Part shown: positions 1 through 12,800 of the stretch, in pieces | How the letters are laid out: every line of letters starts with the position of its first letter | Numbering within the stretch: the first letter of the stretch is position 1 | Assembly (NCBI GenBank): GCA_016785225.1 | Contig: JAFBJZ010000879.1 | Coordinates: forward strand, 434,501-498,500 | Length of the DNA: 64,000 nt | From: Psettodes erumei | Lineage: Eukaryota; Chordata; Actinopteri; Pleuronectiformes; Psettodidae | Direction of reading: 5' to 3' | Notes under the pieces: generated by a model | Seen by the model: the letters and a program-made list of their open reading frames with translations, nothing else | Told to the model about the DNA's origin: nothing | Database searches by the model: none | Position numbers and translations under genes: made by a program

Positions 1-1690
1 AGTTTTTTCTCATTGTTTGTTTTGCCAATGACCATTATATAACATTAGCTACATGTTTATTAATGTAACCATAATGACAAATGTCCTCTACAATTAATGA
101 AGTATGTATTTTAAGCTTTGCCTAAACCTAACCAACTACTTTTTGTGGATAAATCTAACCAAACCCATTCCATAAGTGTAACCATACATTTTATTACACT
201 TACTTTGACAAGAAAGGACTGGTTTGCTTGCCAGTGGTACACACACTGTACTGTGTGTATACCCTACACACAGGTTGTATTATAGTTACTATGATGGCAA
301 AGGTTTTTACTTTGTTTTAACCTATTTTGTTTTGTCTTTTCTTTCTGTTCTTCATTTTACTGCCTTCTGTTATGTGTTCCACTATTAACTCTTCTTAATG
401 GTCTTAACTTTCATTTTCATTGTTTCAAGGAGGTACAATAGCTATATTAACGTGCAAACTTTGTACAGGCCAACATTAAGTCAACAGAAACCTATCTATT
501 GATGATCATTTTAAAGTTTAAATTAAAATTGGAGTGCATAAATGAACATCCATTACATTCAAGCCCTTTCCATATGTATATGCTGCTGGAATGCAGTAAA
601 TATTAACATTCTATTAATTTAATAATTTTATCAATATTAATATTTTTTCCTAAAAGCACTGAGATAGTGTCCCTCAGATATGACTCAAAATGTGAAACTT
701 TGCCTGATCTTGCATTGGTGAAGAATTGGTGAAGAAAAATCCTGGTTCTAGATACTGAACCGAATCTCTCCTAAAAGTTTGGTTTTATAGTTAGACCAAG
801 AGCCACCTCTGGCAAGCATTTTACAAATGCTTGATGACTCAAGTTGTTGATATTAGAAAAGATGTCAGGAGCACACATGTCCAATACTTCCATGAGGGAT
901 TGAAGTCCCATTTGCAACTTTCTGGAGTAGTTGGTCAATGAATACTGTTCAGCATCCTCAGTGGAGATATGATAGTGGTTACATCCATCTCTGTCAGCTG
1001 TCTGTTGAGTATATTGTTCCAGGCAGGTTGTAGAGCTTTATCATTTCTCACACTTGGTTGGTTTTCCCAAAAAGGAAGCACTCTCCTTCTGGATCCTGTT
1101 ATACATGTCCCAACTTGTGATACCAATTTTCTTCATAAGCAGAGTCTTGACTTGGTCAAAATCAAACTTTGTCTTTATATTACACTGTATTCATACCCAT
1201 ATGTCAGGCTGAGCCAAGAACCTCAGCATGGACTAATTAATCGAAGAACTTGGCATTGGTGCGTCATCTTAACTTTTCAAAAAAGACACATTAATGAACT
1301 TAGTTTGGCTTTGACTTAGCTTGTGCTTAGCTTGTGCTGTTAATTTACATATCCAAAAACAAATGTTATTAACCTGGCTGCAAGCAGCTCAGTCAAGTTT
1401 GATGTAGAAGAGTTGCAAGAAAAGGAATCAATTACATTCTGGATCAGCCGTTCCATTTTAATCAGAAGACTGAGGGATTAATGTAGCAAGTAAAGTGAGT
1501 TGGCTAGGCTTAGGGGTAAGGTAAACACATGGTTGAAAATCCTAGGAAGCATCCAAGAAAAGTTTCTAATGCTCTGGACATACAAGGCTGTTTACATTGT
1601 TTCTGTGACTACTGTCACTGCCAGAAGGGGGAGACAAAAATTTCACACTACAGTTTTAACTTACATACACAGTGGTGCAGTGAGGTCCGG
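1..1690. other. 5' flank, no recognised gene
   Basis: AT-rich DNA with no coding homology that I recognise. A segment at about 690-840 shares blocks with 25870-26000 on the other strand (see findings). Open frames such as 969-1319 have no family resemblance. Confidence 0.6.
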
Positions 1691-1760
1691 CAAGGTTCAC
1701 TGATTGACTGTAAATTCCCATAGGTGTGAATGTGAATGGTTGTTTGTCAGCAGTGTGACT
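1690..1760 (+). repeat. fragment of common teleost dispersed repeat
   Basis: Contains GACTGTAAATTCCCATAGG, then TGTGAATGTGAATGGTTGT, a signature I recognise from a dispersed repeat widespread in teleosts. Parts of what appears to be the same family recur at about 18165-18205 and 50105-50205. Confidence 0.5.
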
Positions 1761-1959
1761 GATTGGTAAGTTGCCCATTGTGTAACCTGGTATGATTTGC
1801 CAGAATTTCTCAGACTTCCACTGTCACACAATGTGCAATAAACAGTGGTGAGGTTTTGTATAATATATTATTATTCCTGATAATAAGATTTTTATTATAC
1901 AGTACCTGTGTTTATACTGAAGTCAAGGCTGGGGGAGTTAGCCAGTTTGATTGGGATTT

Positions 1960-2470
1960 TGTCTGGAGAATTAGAATCACAGTCAGAATCAGAATCAGAA
2001 TTTCTTTATTCCTTGCTGGGGGAAATTCTATTGATACAATACTCCTGAATACAATATAGCAAAAATAGAGTGAAAAGTAAGGCAAATCAAAGTAACAAAA
2101 ATAGAGATATGAAAATAATGCTAAATAATACTATATAAACCCTAACAGTATAATTATATAACCTGACTCAAAAGAGTGCAAAAACTGTATTTTGCATATT
2201 TTCAAATTAAACACAGTATACATATACACACAATTAACATTGCACTTTGTGCAAAGTGGTGCAGGTGGTTGTTATAATACAGCATTAAACAGTCTGATGG
2301 CCATAGGCAGGAATGATTTCCTGTGGTGCGCTGTGGACAGCGTGGGGGAATTAGTCTGCTGCTTAATGAGCTCCTAAGGCTGATCAGCACATCATGGAGA
2401 GGGTGTGAGGTATAGTCCAATATTGTCTTGTCTTCTTTTATTTTGGACACCATTCTCCTCTCCCACATGA
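1960..2470 (-). mobile_element. LINE 3' fragment (5'-truncated, decayed)
   Basis: Starts with the tail-like CAGAATCAGAATTTCTTTATT. Continues into AACAGTCTGATGGCC...AGGAATGA, ATCATGGAGAGGGTGTGAGG and ATTCTCCTCTC. These blocks are familiar from the 3' half of an abundant fish LINE family read on the minus strand. Multiple stops are present. Exact clade is uncertain. Confidence 0.5.
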
Positions 2471-2719
2471 ATAAAAAAGATGGCTTTTGCTTAGCAAATT
2501 TCAATTTAGGAATGTGAAATTTAGCAAGAAATAACATTAAATTATTGATGTAGAATTGGTTTGCTTTTACAGAGGCATAGGGAAAAAAATCCCAAACAAC
2601 ACACTCTCATTGAACAGGTAAAATTCAGAATCAATATGTTGGGAAACAAATGTTCCAATATCTTACCAAAAAATACAGGAGAGGGGACTAAAATTTGACC
2701 AACGGTAGAAACAGCAGGA

Positions 2720-2852
2720 TCGAATAGCAGTGGCGCTTAGACGTTATTATACCATACGTCATCGCGCTCAGTGACGTGTCGCCGTCGTCAGCATCTGTCA
2801 GCTGACTGCAGGAGCAGCTTCCTGTTTCCTCCGCGCTGCAGCTCTTTGAAAG
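2720..2852 (+). promoter_or_regulatory. probable fbxw4 promoter and 5' UTR region
   Basis: This GC- and CpG-richer stretch lies directly upstream of the first coding exon. It holds TACGTCAT at 2755-2762 and TGACGTG at 2772-2778, both resembling CRE/ATF or E4F-type sites, followed by pyrimidine-rich CTTCCTGTTTCCTC (ETS-like GGAA on the other strand). No TATA box is visible near the expected place, which suits a housekeeping-type promoter. The transcription start cannot be fixed from sequence alone. Confidence 0.45.
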
Positions 2853-2980
2853 ATGGTGCACAGTATATTTGGTTCATCTCCCGTGGATACTGAGGAGCAA
2901 CTTGTGCGGGACAACACGCACCGAGAGCCGTGCGCAGAGTGTGTGAGGAGGGGGGCAGCAGTGGTGCTAGCAGGCTCACC

Positions 2981-3165
2981 ATGCTCTTTCTCCAACTGCC
3001 AGATGACGTCCTCTATCAGGTCTTGTCTTATTTGGACTACAGATCTCTCAGTCGGCTCTCTCAAGTGTGTAAAAGCATTTACCACTTTGTAAATCGGGAC
3101 GCTGTGTGGAGGAGGATCGCCAGAGAGTTCCTAAACACTGGGATCAGACGGGACGGGACGGACAT
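2981..3165 (+). CDS. fbxw4: fbxw4 coding exon 1 (F-box)
   Basis: The start ATG at 2981 sits in a good Kozak context (CTCACCATGC). An in-frame TGA at 2891-2893, with no ATG between, excludes a longer N-terminus from this exon. The exon encodes 61 residues plus two bases of the next codon. Residues 4-50 form the F-box: LPDDVL, then YLDYRSLSRLSQVCKS, ending VWRRIAR. The donor is AT|GTAAGA at 3166. The acidic, Ala-rich leader of mammalian FBXW4 is missing, so the F-box begins almost at the first residue. An ATG at 2853 is in another frame and could be a short upstream ORF. Confidence 0.93.
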
Positions 3166-6100
3166 GTAAGACGGCAGCTCAGAGCGCAGCAGCAACATGT
3201 GTTAGCTCAGCGTTGGCCTATCAAACTGTTCTCACACACAGACTGGCTGTGAAGGCTCAACGCTGACCTGCACCTCCACGTGTTGTGCTGCCAGGGCCAC
3301 CATGGCAAACCAGTTTAACAGCAATATGGCTAAATTTACTCCCCAAGGGTGGTTTGGTCCTTGTTGGCCCCAGTTTAATTATTTCCCACCAGAAACCAAC
3401 CAATACTCTTAATATGATAAGGCAATTAAACGAAAATTGACTGGCAATTATTTTGATAACTCAACAATAGTTTAATTTATTTTAAGATATTCTAAAAAAA
3501 AAAAAAACCCTAATCACTGCTTCCAGCTCCTCAAATATGAATATTTCTCTGTCTTCTCAGACAGAAAACTCAACATATCTGGAGTTTTATGGCATTCATA
3601 TTATATAACCTGAGCTTCAGGGAATAATGATGAACATTTTTCACAATAGTCTGACAGTTTATGCATTGACCAATCAGTTGATCATTAATTAAACAAAATA
3701 AATGTTACAGCCCTATGATTCTCCTGTGATGGACAAATAGTACCTTAACCTCTCTGTTAATTACTATCAAAAGAAATTAAAGCAATTTGATAAATTGCAA
3801 CTATACAACAAACAAATGAACACCGTATAAACAAGGAAGGAAGGATGCTGATCATTTACGAGGAGAAAAATTCAAACTAAGGTGTGATCAATCATTTTAT
3901 GTAGACCTAAAGGATTTGGAGTAAAACTGTAGGTTTTTGGCCCCACGACAGTCAGTTACCCACTTTGCCCAGCTAATTGTCATCATGTATCTCATTTTAA
4001 ACAGTTAAAACTAGTCAGCTCATAAGACAGGTTGTAAACAAAGTGCCAGGTTAGTCAGACTGATTAGGGGAGTACAGTGCCCGAATTATTGCAATGTTTT
4101 GAATATTTTTCTGTCTATATTTTTTCCAAGAAATAAAACATTACATCCAGCAGCAGAATCTCTGGCCCCTCTTGGTTTATTAAACCGCTCTCCTTGTTGA
4201 GGGCTTTGTGAGTCAGCAGGCTTCTACAGAAGTGCCTGGAAGTGCCTCAGCATCGTACTTTATGGGTGGAGGCTAAGGTTTCCCATCAGCAGCTTGAATG
4301 AGGAATTCATTGCTATGAGGGAGGTGCTGCGATGCCAAAAATCCTGCAACCCAAAAGTTTCTCAGGCCAGTTTCAAGGTCAGCACAGGATGGAAGTGGAG
4401 GTGAACAGAGGCTAAAGATGCCATTGAGTTGCAGCTAAGGCACAGTATTCTAGTGGGCACAGTGTTTTGTGGAAGAGCTGACCAAGGTAGCAGCCACTGG
4501 CATTTGGGATATAGAATGGGAGGTTGCTGATCCTGCATGAAGTGTGAGCATCATTTGAAGAGGGTGTAAGCCAGCAGAATGGTTGGAATATGGCAAGCAG
4601 GCAGCCTGGACAGCATGGGAGGAAGTGGTGGATTGTAGAGTCTCATGGGCCAATGTTTGGAAAGACAAGCCACATTGAATAAAATTATTTACCCAGGTTA
4701 TCTGTAATGTCAAACCAAACTCACCCAACGTGTTCTGCATGGGCAAGGCAGAGTCAGCAGCCTTCCTCTGTGTCCGGAAAAAGGGACCCCTGGGCACACC
4801 CTTAGATGTTTGAAAGCCCTTTTTGAGGCATCCTACAGTTCATGTCAGCCATGCAGGCCATAGTGGATAACATCTGAACTGGGATAGCTACTGCAAGCAC
4901 ATCTACCCAGCGAAAAAAGATCATTGCTGTTTTCAGGGCTGAGGAGAAACCAAAATCAGCTGTCAGGGCCACCTCCTCTGACAACAGCCACAGACTGAGA
5001 GCTGAAAGACAATCGGGGAGGCAAATGATGTTCCCACAAACTGTTGTCGCAACAACAGCAAGGCCAAACATTGTGTTGATCTCTGAGCTCTATTGCTCAA
5101 ACTGGTTATGCCTAACTAATCTGCTCAATGAGTTTTGCATATATTTATATTTTTATATTGTGGCTCTCTGAGTCCAGGTGTTGAGAGAAAATACTGTTTT
5201 TGTTGTTTGCTCTTTGTTTTAAATGGTCTGGGAATGTAAATTGATGCAGATCCTAAATAATGTTGTAATGTTGCTAGGAGAAAGCATTTTATTGTTATTT
5301 ATTATCATTTTTACTAATTTATGAAGTTGTAGTTGGATATATGGAGATTTTTAATTTACTTTATACTACACGTCTTGAACATTTAAGCTTTAAAATCCAA
5401 CGTGTCAATAGATTGTTACATGCAGCTGTTTCTCTTTTTGCAGATACCCTCATATCCCGCTGAAGGAGAGGGTCAAGATAGCTCAAAACTGGTGTGATGG
5501 GGTCTGCAAGAGGACAATTCCTCTCAAATGGAAAACAAAGTAAGTTAGTCATTTTCTGTTACAGCTGCTTCCAGTCTGTATACTTAGATAGGCTAACCAC
5601 TAACATGCCATGCTAGCTATGCGCTAAGCACACATAAATGAGATTGATATCCATCTTCTTATTCAGCAAATAAGTGCATTTCCTCAAATATAGAACTATT
5701 CCTTTACAAAACATAATGGGGTTAGGGTTTTTGAATATTGTATTGGAATCTATCATTGTGACTTAACTTGTGTTAGCTATACTGTCATTATTTTTAAATC
5801 CCTTAACATTTATCTTGTCTTCAGATTGTTGCCATGGTTGCAGCTGGATGGGGATGTACTGTTTCTGTCTCAGGCTGCTAATATTGGAGTGTACCATTTG
5901 CACCAAGACTCAGGAAGGCTCCAGCATAACCCGTTTGAAAACTACTCAGGCCACATTGGTGATGTGTGTCGCTTCGTTCTGATGGACTCTCACCTGATCA
6001 GTGGTGGAAGGTAGCATATCTTCTCTTTGTTCTCTGTGTGACTTTATCTGTCATAGACGGAATGCAGTAGTCATTGTGTAATAATTTTTTGCTATGAATT

Positions 6101-9100
6101 TTGCTATGGTCACTGATCCATAGCAACTAACCTGTAGAGACAACTTTTTCATTCACTGTTTTAAACACTTGCCTATTTATTGGGAAAAAAAATCTTGTGT
6201 CACATAAGAGTTGGTAGAAAATCTGGGTAATGAGTTCACAGTGGGATAAGAACTATTCAGAACTTTTACTGAAGTTTAAGTTTGAGTAATAACTATTACC
6301 ATCAAAATATATTTAAAACACCAAAAGCAAAAGTATTAATTGTGCAAATAGGCCTGATGGTATAATATGTATTATATTACCAGACAGTAAATCCTGATGC
6401 ATTAAAGCATTAATGTGTTCATCACTTTAATGTTGGAGATCAAAAAGTCAAGTCTTACTAAATCATAATCTCTATAAAAAGGGTGTTGCAGTAGGAAATT
6501 TCAGATATAAAATAATGTTTGCAGAGATTTGAATGTTAGCTTTTCAAAACCTTTTTATTTTTAACCTTTCAAACACTGGAGTTTAGACTTATTCTCATTA
6601 GTGAATTAGGGAGACCACTATGGAATCACTGTCTGTTCTTAAATTCACTGTGACCGAGTTGTGGTGATTGTGAGGAGCAATTGGGATTGTGATGGATATT
6701 TCTTTGCTTGAAGTGTGATACTTCAAGAAGATAAGTTGTCCTTCAACAGTCAATCTATAATCTCAACAGGCCACATCATCATGTAGGACAAAGCCCCAGC
6801 ATTCATAGATCTTGAGCTCCTGATGTTGTAACTGTCACAAATTTAGCACATTAATAGTATTACTGACCAATCTGTGGAGGTTTGGGGTATAATAATCCTT
6901 CATACTCATTGATCTGCTATTCAAACTTCATTTGCTGGATTGTTTTTCTCCCTGGTACCTTTAGCAACTCATTTATTCCAACAAGAGCCATGTGTTTCTC
7001 ACTGTTTCCCATCTAAACATTGCCTTAGCTATTTGCTGTATCTTTCTACGTAAAAGGTTGAGATTTTTGGAGAGTTTATGCATTTTTCATTCAAATCATA
7101 GTATTTGCTGAAGTTAGCTCATTAGCATGGTGACACATTGCCGACAGTCCTTACATGTTACTGTTTGCTGGATGAGTCACGCATTCTGAAATATTTGGTG
7201 GATAAGGGCTGGTGAGTGTTACATGGATCATTATCTATTGCTAACAGAGAAGCATAGTGGAGGTTCCTTTCAAGTTTGTGAATGCATTTCTACCAGTTGC
7301 ACTGAACATTTGGTCAAAACATCTCCTCGGTGCTTTGCTATTACTATGTATATTAAAATATATTAAGATCAGTCTAATCCTGAAAATAATTTCCCTTTGT
7401 CTGTCAGTGATGGCAAAATCCTGGTCCACAACAGGAACAGTGATGAGTCGGTGGAGTTATCAGGTCATAACCAGGAAGTCAACTGCCTGGATTCGAAAAA
7501 TGGACTCCTCATCAGTGGATCCAGAGACCGAACAACCCGGGTCAGAGCACCTCAACAATTTAGATTTAGTAGTGTGATGCACTGTTTCCAATGCATTTCC
7601 AATGTACATTTCACTTCAGCATTTATGACTCAGCAATTTATGCCATGTACATATTGCGGTATGTCTGCATGTATACATGCAATAGAAATTGTGCTTACTG
7701 GGTACTTTTATTTTTCCAGATTTGGACATTGACTTCCAGCTCTCCCAGAGGCACAATCCCCATGTATGACAGAGTGTGGTCTGTTGCCATCAGCCCAACA
7801 CTGAGGTGAATATTTTGCTCAGAAACACAAACAAGATTTTGGTTAACAGTAAACACAAAGAGGCTGAAAAATGTTACATGGTTAAATAGTGTTTTTCCCT
7901 CAGTAAGACTGCCAGCGGAAGTGGTAAGACTGAGGCTCCTCTTTAGGGGGTCTCTTTTATTAGTCTTTGATGACTGACTGAAAGATATGAAACCAGCTCC
8001 AGTAGGAATGATTTCCTGAGTCTGCTCATCCCCTTATTGTACACAGGGTCAACATTGGTCTTTGAAATTGATTGTTAGATCCACTGGGAGGTAATGAAAG
8101 GAAAGTTTATTGATGTCCCACCCTCCTCTGTGGAAGATGGCCCTGCTTGGCCATGCTTAAAATACATGGTCTTTGTACAGGTCTGCGTGTTCCTTTTTAA
8201 TGTCTGTAACACTTCCCCTCATTGGAAATAGATGGTGTTAAGGCAGTGGTCCAGTTGTATGTAGTAGTGTCATTAACTATTGTACCCTGGTGTGGGACAG
8301 CTATGTTCAGGACCATGGTGCATCTTCCCTTTTCTGCCAGTAGGGTTACAATTAGGGACAGGGGATGACTTAGAATCTCCACAGTAGTAGATAGTAGAGA
8401 AACCAACCTTTAACAGAGGAGGAGGTCTGTGACACCATTCATCACTTATCCCCCACCTACATCACCAACCTTTCATTGCCTGCCAGAAGGTGAACAACCA
8501 CTTGATATCAACTTCAAAGAGGAAAAACGATGTTGTTAAGTGCAGAGTGAAGCAGCAAACTTGAGATTGCAGATGGACCAGAATAAAAATATAAATACTG
8601 TACAGTAGCAAAAAAAAACTAGTACCAATGCAGTACAAATATCCCATTTCAACAGTTATATGGTCTTAGATTGTGCAAGAATTGTACAAAAGGCAATGGA
8701 GCAGTGCAGATACAGTGTTCTGTTGACTCATTTAAGTTGGAGAATCTTTATCTGGTCTATCTAATCGGTGAAGCAGGTTGCTCTTTTACTTCGTCTACCA
8801 TCGTTATGTGCTTTATACTGCTACAGAACTTTTACGCCAGTATCAGTATCAAAGATAGCCTTATGCTCATGGAGTAAAAAGTTACTAAAAATGGCTTATG
8901 TCAGGTGCTTGTTTTCGCAGTAAGTGCCCATGCTGTCTCCTGGGACCTAACAAATATGTCCTTGGCATACCTGCCCTCGTTAGCAGTAGCAGCTCAGCCT
9001 GTGAATTTCACGTTGGATCGTACAAGCTGTCTGTTCTTTAGAAGCTCCATTTCCAGGAGCTGTTTAGAGCTGCCCTGCTGACAGTTTTCTGTTTTACAAG

Positions 9101-9826
9101 TTTGTTGAAAACACACTGTACTTATGAAAACATAGAGGAGTTTCATCAATCCTCTCACCAGACAGAAGTTTTCTACAAAACCTCAGATGTTTTATAAATG
9201 TTTTTATAACAAACATTTTGAATATATTTCTAAACATGTTATCTGTGCTAGTCAAGGTTAGATCATGGTTATGGTCAATAGTATAATACAATAATATGGT
9301 TAGACTTAGGATAACCCACAACATTTGATAGCTTTGATAGATATGATTTGATAGACAGAGGAGAAGAGAAAATATCCTCTTTTAGTCTGACTGTAGCTAT
9401 TGCACCCAAGAAAATAAGAAATCCAGTATATCAACATACATACATGGTGGCATTTTCTTTCTGGTCCAGGCCTTGCAGTGTCTCTCAGATCTGAAAGGAA
9501 CAGGCAGATTATCCACATCATTAATTCTGCAATTTGCTGGCTAAAATAGCAGACCAGGCCTCAGCTCGCTGCCCCCTCATAATGGAAACCTGTTCCGTGC
9601 CTCTCACTGACCAACGGCCTGGTTAATTAAAACTTCTTGAAAACAGGTGTCAACTAACACATATACTAATTTAACCCACTTGTGATCTGCACACCAAGTA
9701 ACTCAACCCTCCAGCTGATTCCTGAGAGGAAAATGCATTACTATGGTTAATGGCTTAAGCTGAATGCACTTGTACCGTTATATGAGTGTGACTATAGTGC
9801 GGATATATATGTAGATATATATGTAT

Positions 9827-9865
<39 letters not shown>

Positions 9866-12800
9866 GGAGACATTAAACTTTTTCATCGGCTGAGTTGTAC
9901 TCCTGATATTGATTTTAAAATATTAGGAGCACCAGGCTCTTTGCACCGGCACTCTTTGTTTTGTGACTTGGGGTTAGTCATCTCATCAGCAATACCACAG
10001 TATTCTCCAATATGTGCTGCAGGTGACAGCTGATGCCACTCAAATGGCATTAATCACATACAGAATATCAGCAATCATCTCAAGGGAAATCAGACAGTAT
10101 ATACTGCACACACACACACACACAAACACACACACCTCATCCCATCCCACCTGTTTCCATCCCTTTGTATCTGTTGTTCGACTGGATATCATTGCAGGAT
10201 CTGTTAGTAAGGATTATTGTGGCTGCGGTGAAATGCCAAGGCTATGCTGCAGGGATCCCACCTCAGAAAAGAAATTGATCCCGTCAATGGCCATGAATCT
10301 TGGCTTCTTCCCCCTTTTTTCCATGGAGCTAATACTGGGCAGGGTCATTGAGATATTACAAGCCACTACAGGAGGTAGCAGGGGTAAATTATTATTCTCT
10401 TCTGTTTCTTTCCCTTTGTGGGGACATCCCTACAGTGTGTTTGGTTCAGTGGTTCCCTTAAACACAATGTGGAGTTAGCACGCAAGAAAATAATAATAAT
10501 TGTTAATAATCATTACCTTATAATGAAAATAAATATGTTCTACTTGGCTATTTACACATCAAGAATACTTTGCTTCAGAACAATTTACTAACTTACAGTT
10601 TTCAATAAAAATAAAATAAAATGAGTCTCAAATTGTTTACCAAAATGAAAACTACTTGCTTAAACTAAGACCGCAAAGTAAATTTACTCAGCTTTTAATG
10701 TAAATGTAAATCCAAGTGTACAAGTTGTCTTGATCACGATCACACAACACTGATTCCATGAGGACAACAGAGTTGTTGAGAATCATGCTATACATCACCT
10801 TCCTCCAGATGACCCTGTTGAGACTGATCAAACTTTAGCTTATGGGCAGATGGCTACTAAACTACTTGCCCCATAATTCTTCTACAGCAGATGTACTATA
10901 GAATAGATTCAATGCTTTGAATAATAAACCCACAGTGAGATGGGAGTGCTGCTCCTGTCAGTGCAATGAAACCACATAAACAAAACAGTCATACAACACC
11001 TGAAAATATAGTAAAATAAATACAGCGAGGCAAATAGAAGATGATGAAATAAATAAATAAGGATTAATATAGCACTAGTACTTGTCCAGTATGGACTAGT
11101 ACTGCACCAAGTTTTGTTTATTAGTATTTAGTGCTCTTATGGCTCATGTCCGTGAGGTCTTGAGGATGTTATGGGCTCTGGAAAGGCAGCGGGAGCTTGT
11201 GAGGCCTTGCAGGGAAGTCAGAGAGCAGCTAACAATTTTTTTTTGCCAGAATTAATAACCCTCTGAAGAGCTCTCCTGTCTGCGGATAAGCACCCAGCAT
11301 ACCAATCTGTGAAGCAGTATGCCAGGAGGCTCTCGATGAAGGCGCGGTAGAAGGCCACCAGCAGCTTGTGGTCCAGCTTGTTTTTCCCAAGAGGCCTCAG
11401 AAAGTGGAGTCACTGTTGTGCCTTCTTTGCATACAACAAGGTGTTTAGGGACCAGAGGAATTTGTCTGAGATGTGAAATCCCAAGAATTTGATCGACTGG
11501 ACACTTTCACCCTTACACAGTCCCTAGTGATGTAAAGTGGGGAATGTCCCCTCTGTGCTTCCTGAAATCTATGATTATTTCTTATTTTTGTGATGTTCAG
11601 TACCAGGTTGTTTGCTGTACTCCACCGAGTCAGTTGCTGAACCTCAACCCCGGTAGGCTGATAGCCCAGTAGGCTGACTCATATCCTTCTGACATGAGCT
11701 TGACCACATGTTGTCATCTGCAAATTTTAGGATGGTGTTAGGAGAGCACACATGTGCACCACCATCGGCAAACTTTCTGCTGCCAATCCCCTGCATCCAA
11801 CTTCAACCATGAATCAACTCACCCTCCAGCCACTCTGCCGACATTACCAGCTCATACTATGAGCTTATTCTTCAAGCCCTCATCCAAATGATCTTTCCAG
11901 GGCACTGTAAGCTGAAGCATAATGACTTGCCTTTCAGAGATTCAGAGTACCTTGCCAAGGCACTTTGCAGATGTCCATGCTGAAGGTCCTGGCTTTTCCT
12001 TTAGTCTGTGGAAAGTGATTGGTTCTGCAATAACCTTTAGGTGGTTGACAAGTCTCTTCTATGTCTTGGGGCAGCAACTCCAGATAGGTAGGGTTACATG
12101 TTTGGGGAACAGCAGGCCTATGGGTGACCCAGGTTTTTGTCACTTGTGGAGATTTGAGGCTGGGAAGCAGGGTATACATCGCCTGGACAAGAAATGATCC
12201 TGAGGGATTCCACTTTCCACAGCTCAGTCCTATCAGCCTCTTTTCCAGAACATTGTCCCACCATGGCCTCCTCTGCCCCATTATTGGCAGCCTACAGGAC
12301 CTCTCCCCATCTTTGCTCATTTTACGTCCCCCTAAACCAAAAGGTGTATCTCACCTCTGTTAGCATTGCCAGCCTGGGAAGTTGGAAAAGATCTTAGTGC
12401 TGCTTTGCCTTCAACCAGAATGTTTGGGTGTAGCCTTGACTCTGCTGTCTTCCACTGCATGCCATTTTCTCCCAGTCCTCACCTTGAGAGTCAAGGCAGA
12501 CCATGTAAAATACCTTGCCAAGGTCCTTTACCAGCTTAGCTCGGTTAGATTTTAGGACAGTGAGAGAATGTCAGAGCAGCAAATTGGTGAGTATGACATG
12601 GCTGTTATACTGATTTACTTACTTCATGGTGTGAAAGTGGACATATGAAATTAATTGTGAACAATTACAATATACAACTGCCCTTGTTTATCCAGCCTCT
12701 ATTTGTTCATAAGTGAAACTATTGAATATCAACCATTATTTATTTCATAATCTTTAATTTAAGATTTTGCATTATATTTTGAAAGTGATGAGTCTCCTGC

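Larger units (their letters stand above)
7806..10990 (+). other. fbxw4 intron 5, proximal part
   Basis: Mostly single-copy-looking AT-rich DNA without recognisable genes. It contains a CA microsatellite at 9835-9861, a second CA run at about 10108-10134, and a repeat-poor block at 9530-9730 listed separately. Short open frames here look like chance. Confidence 0.6.

Noticed and set aside
969..1319. 116-codon + strand open frame in the 5' flank
   Set aside because: No domain, signal peptide or recognisable homology, and no suitable promoter or splice context. AT-rich DNA gives such frames by chance.
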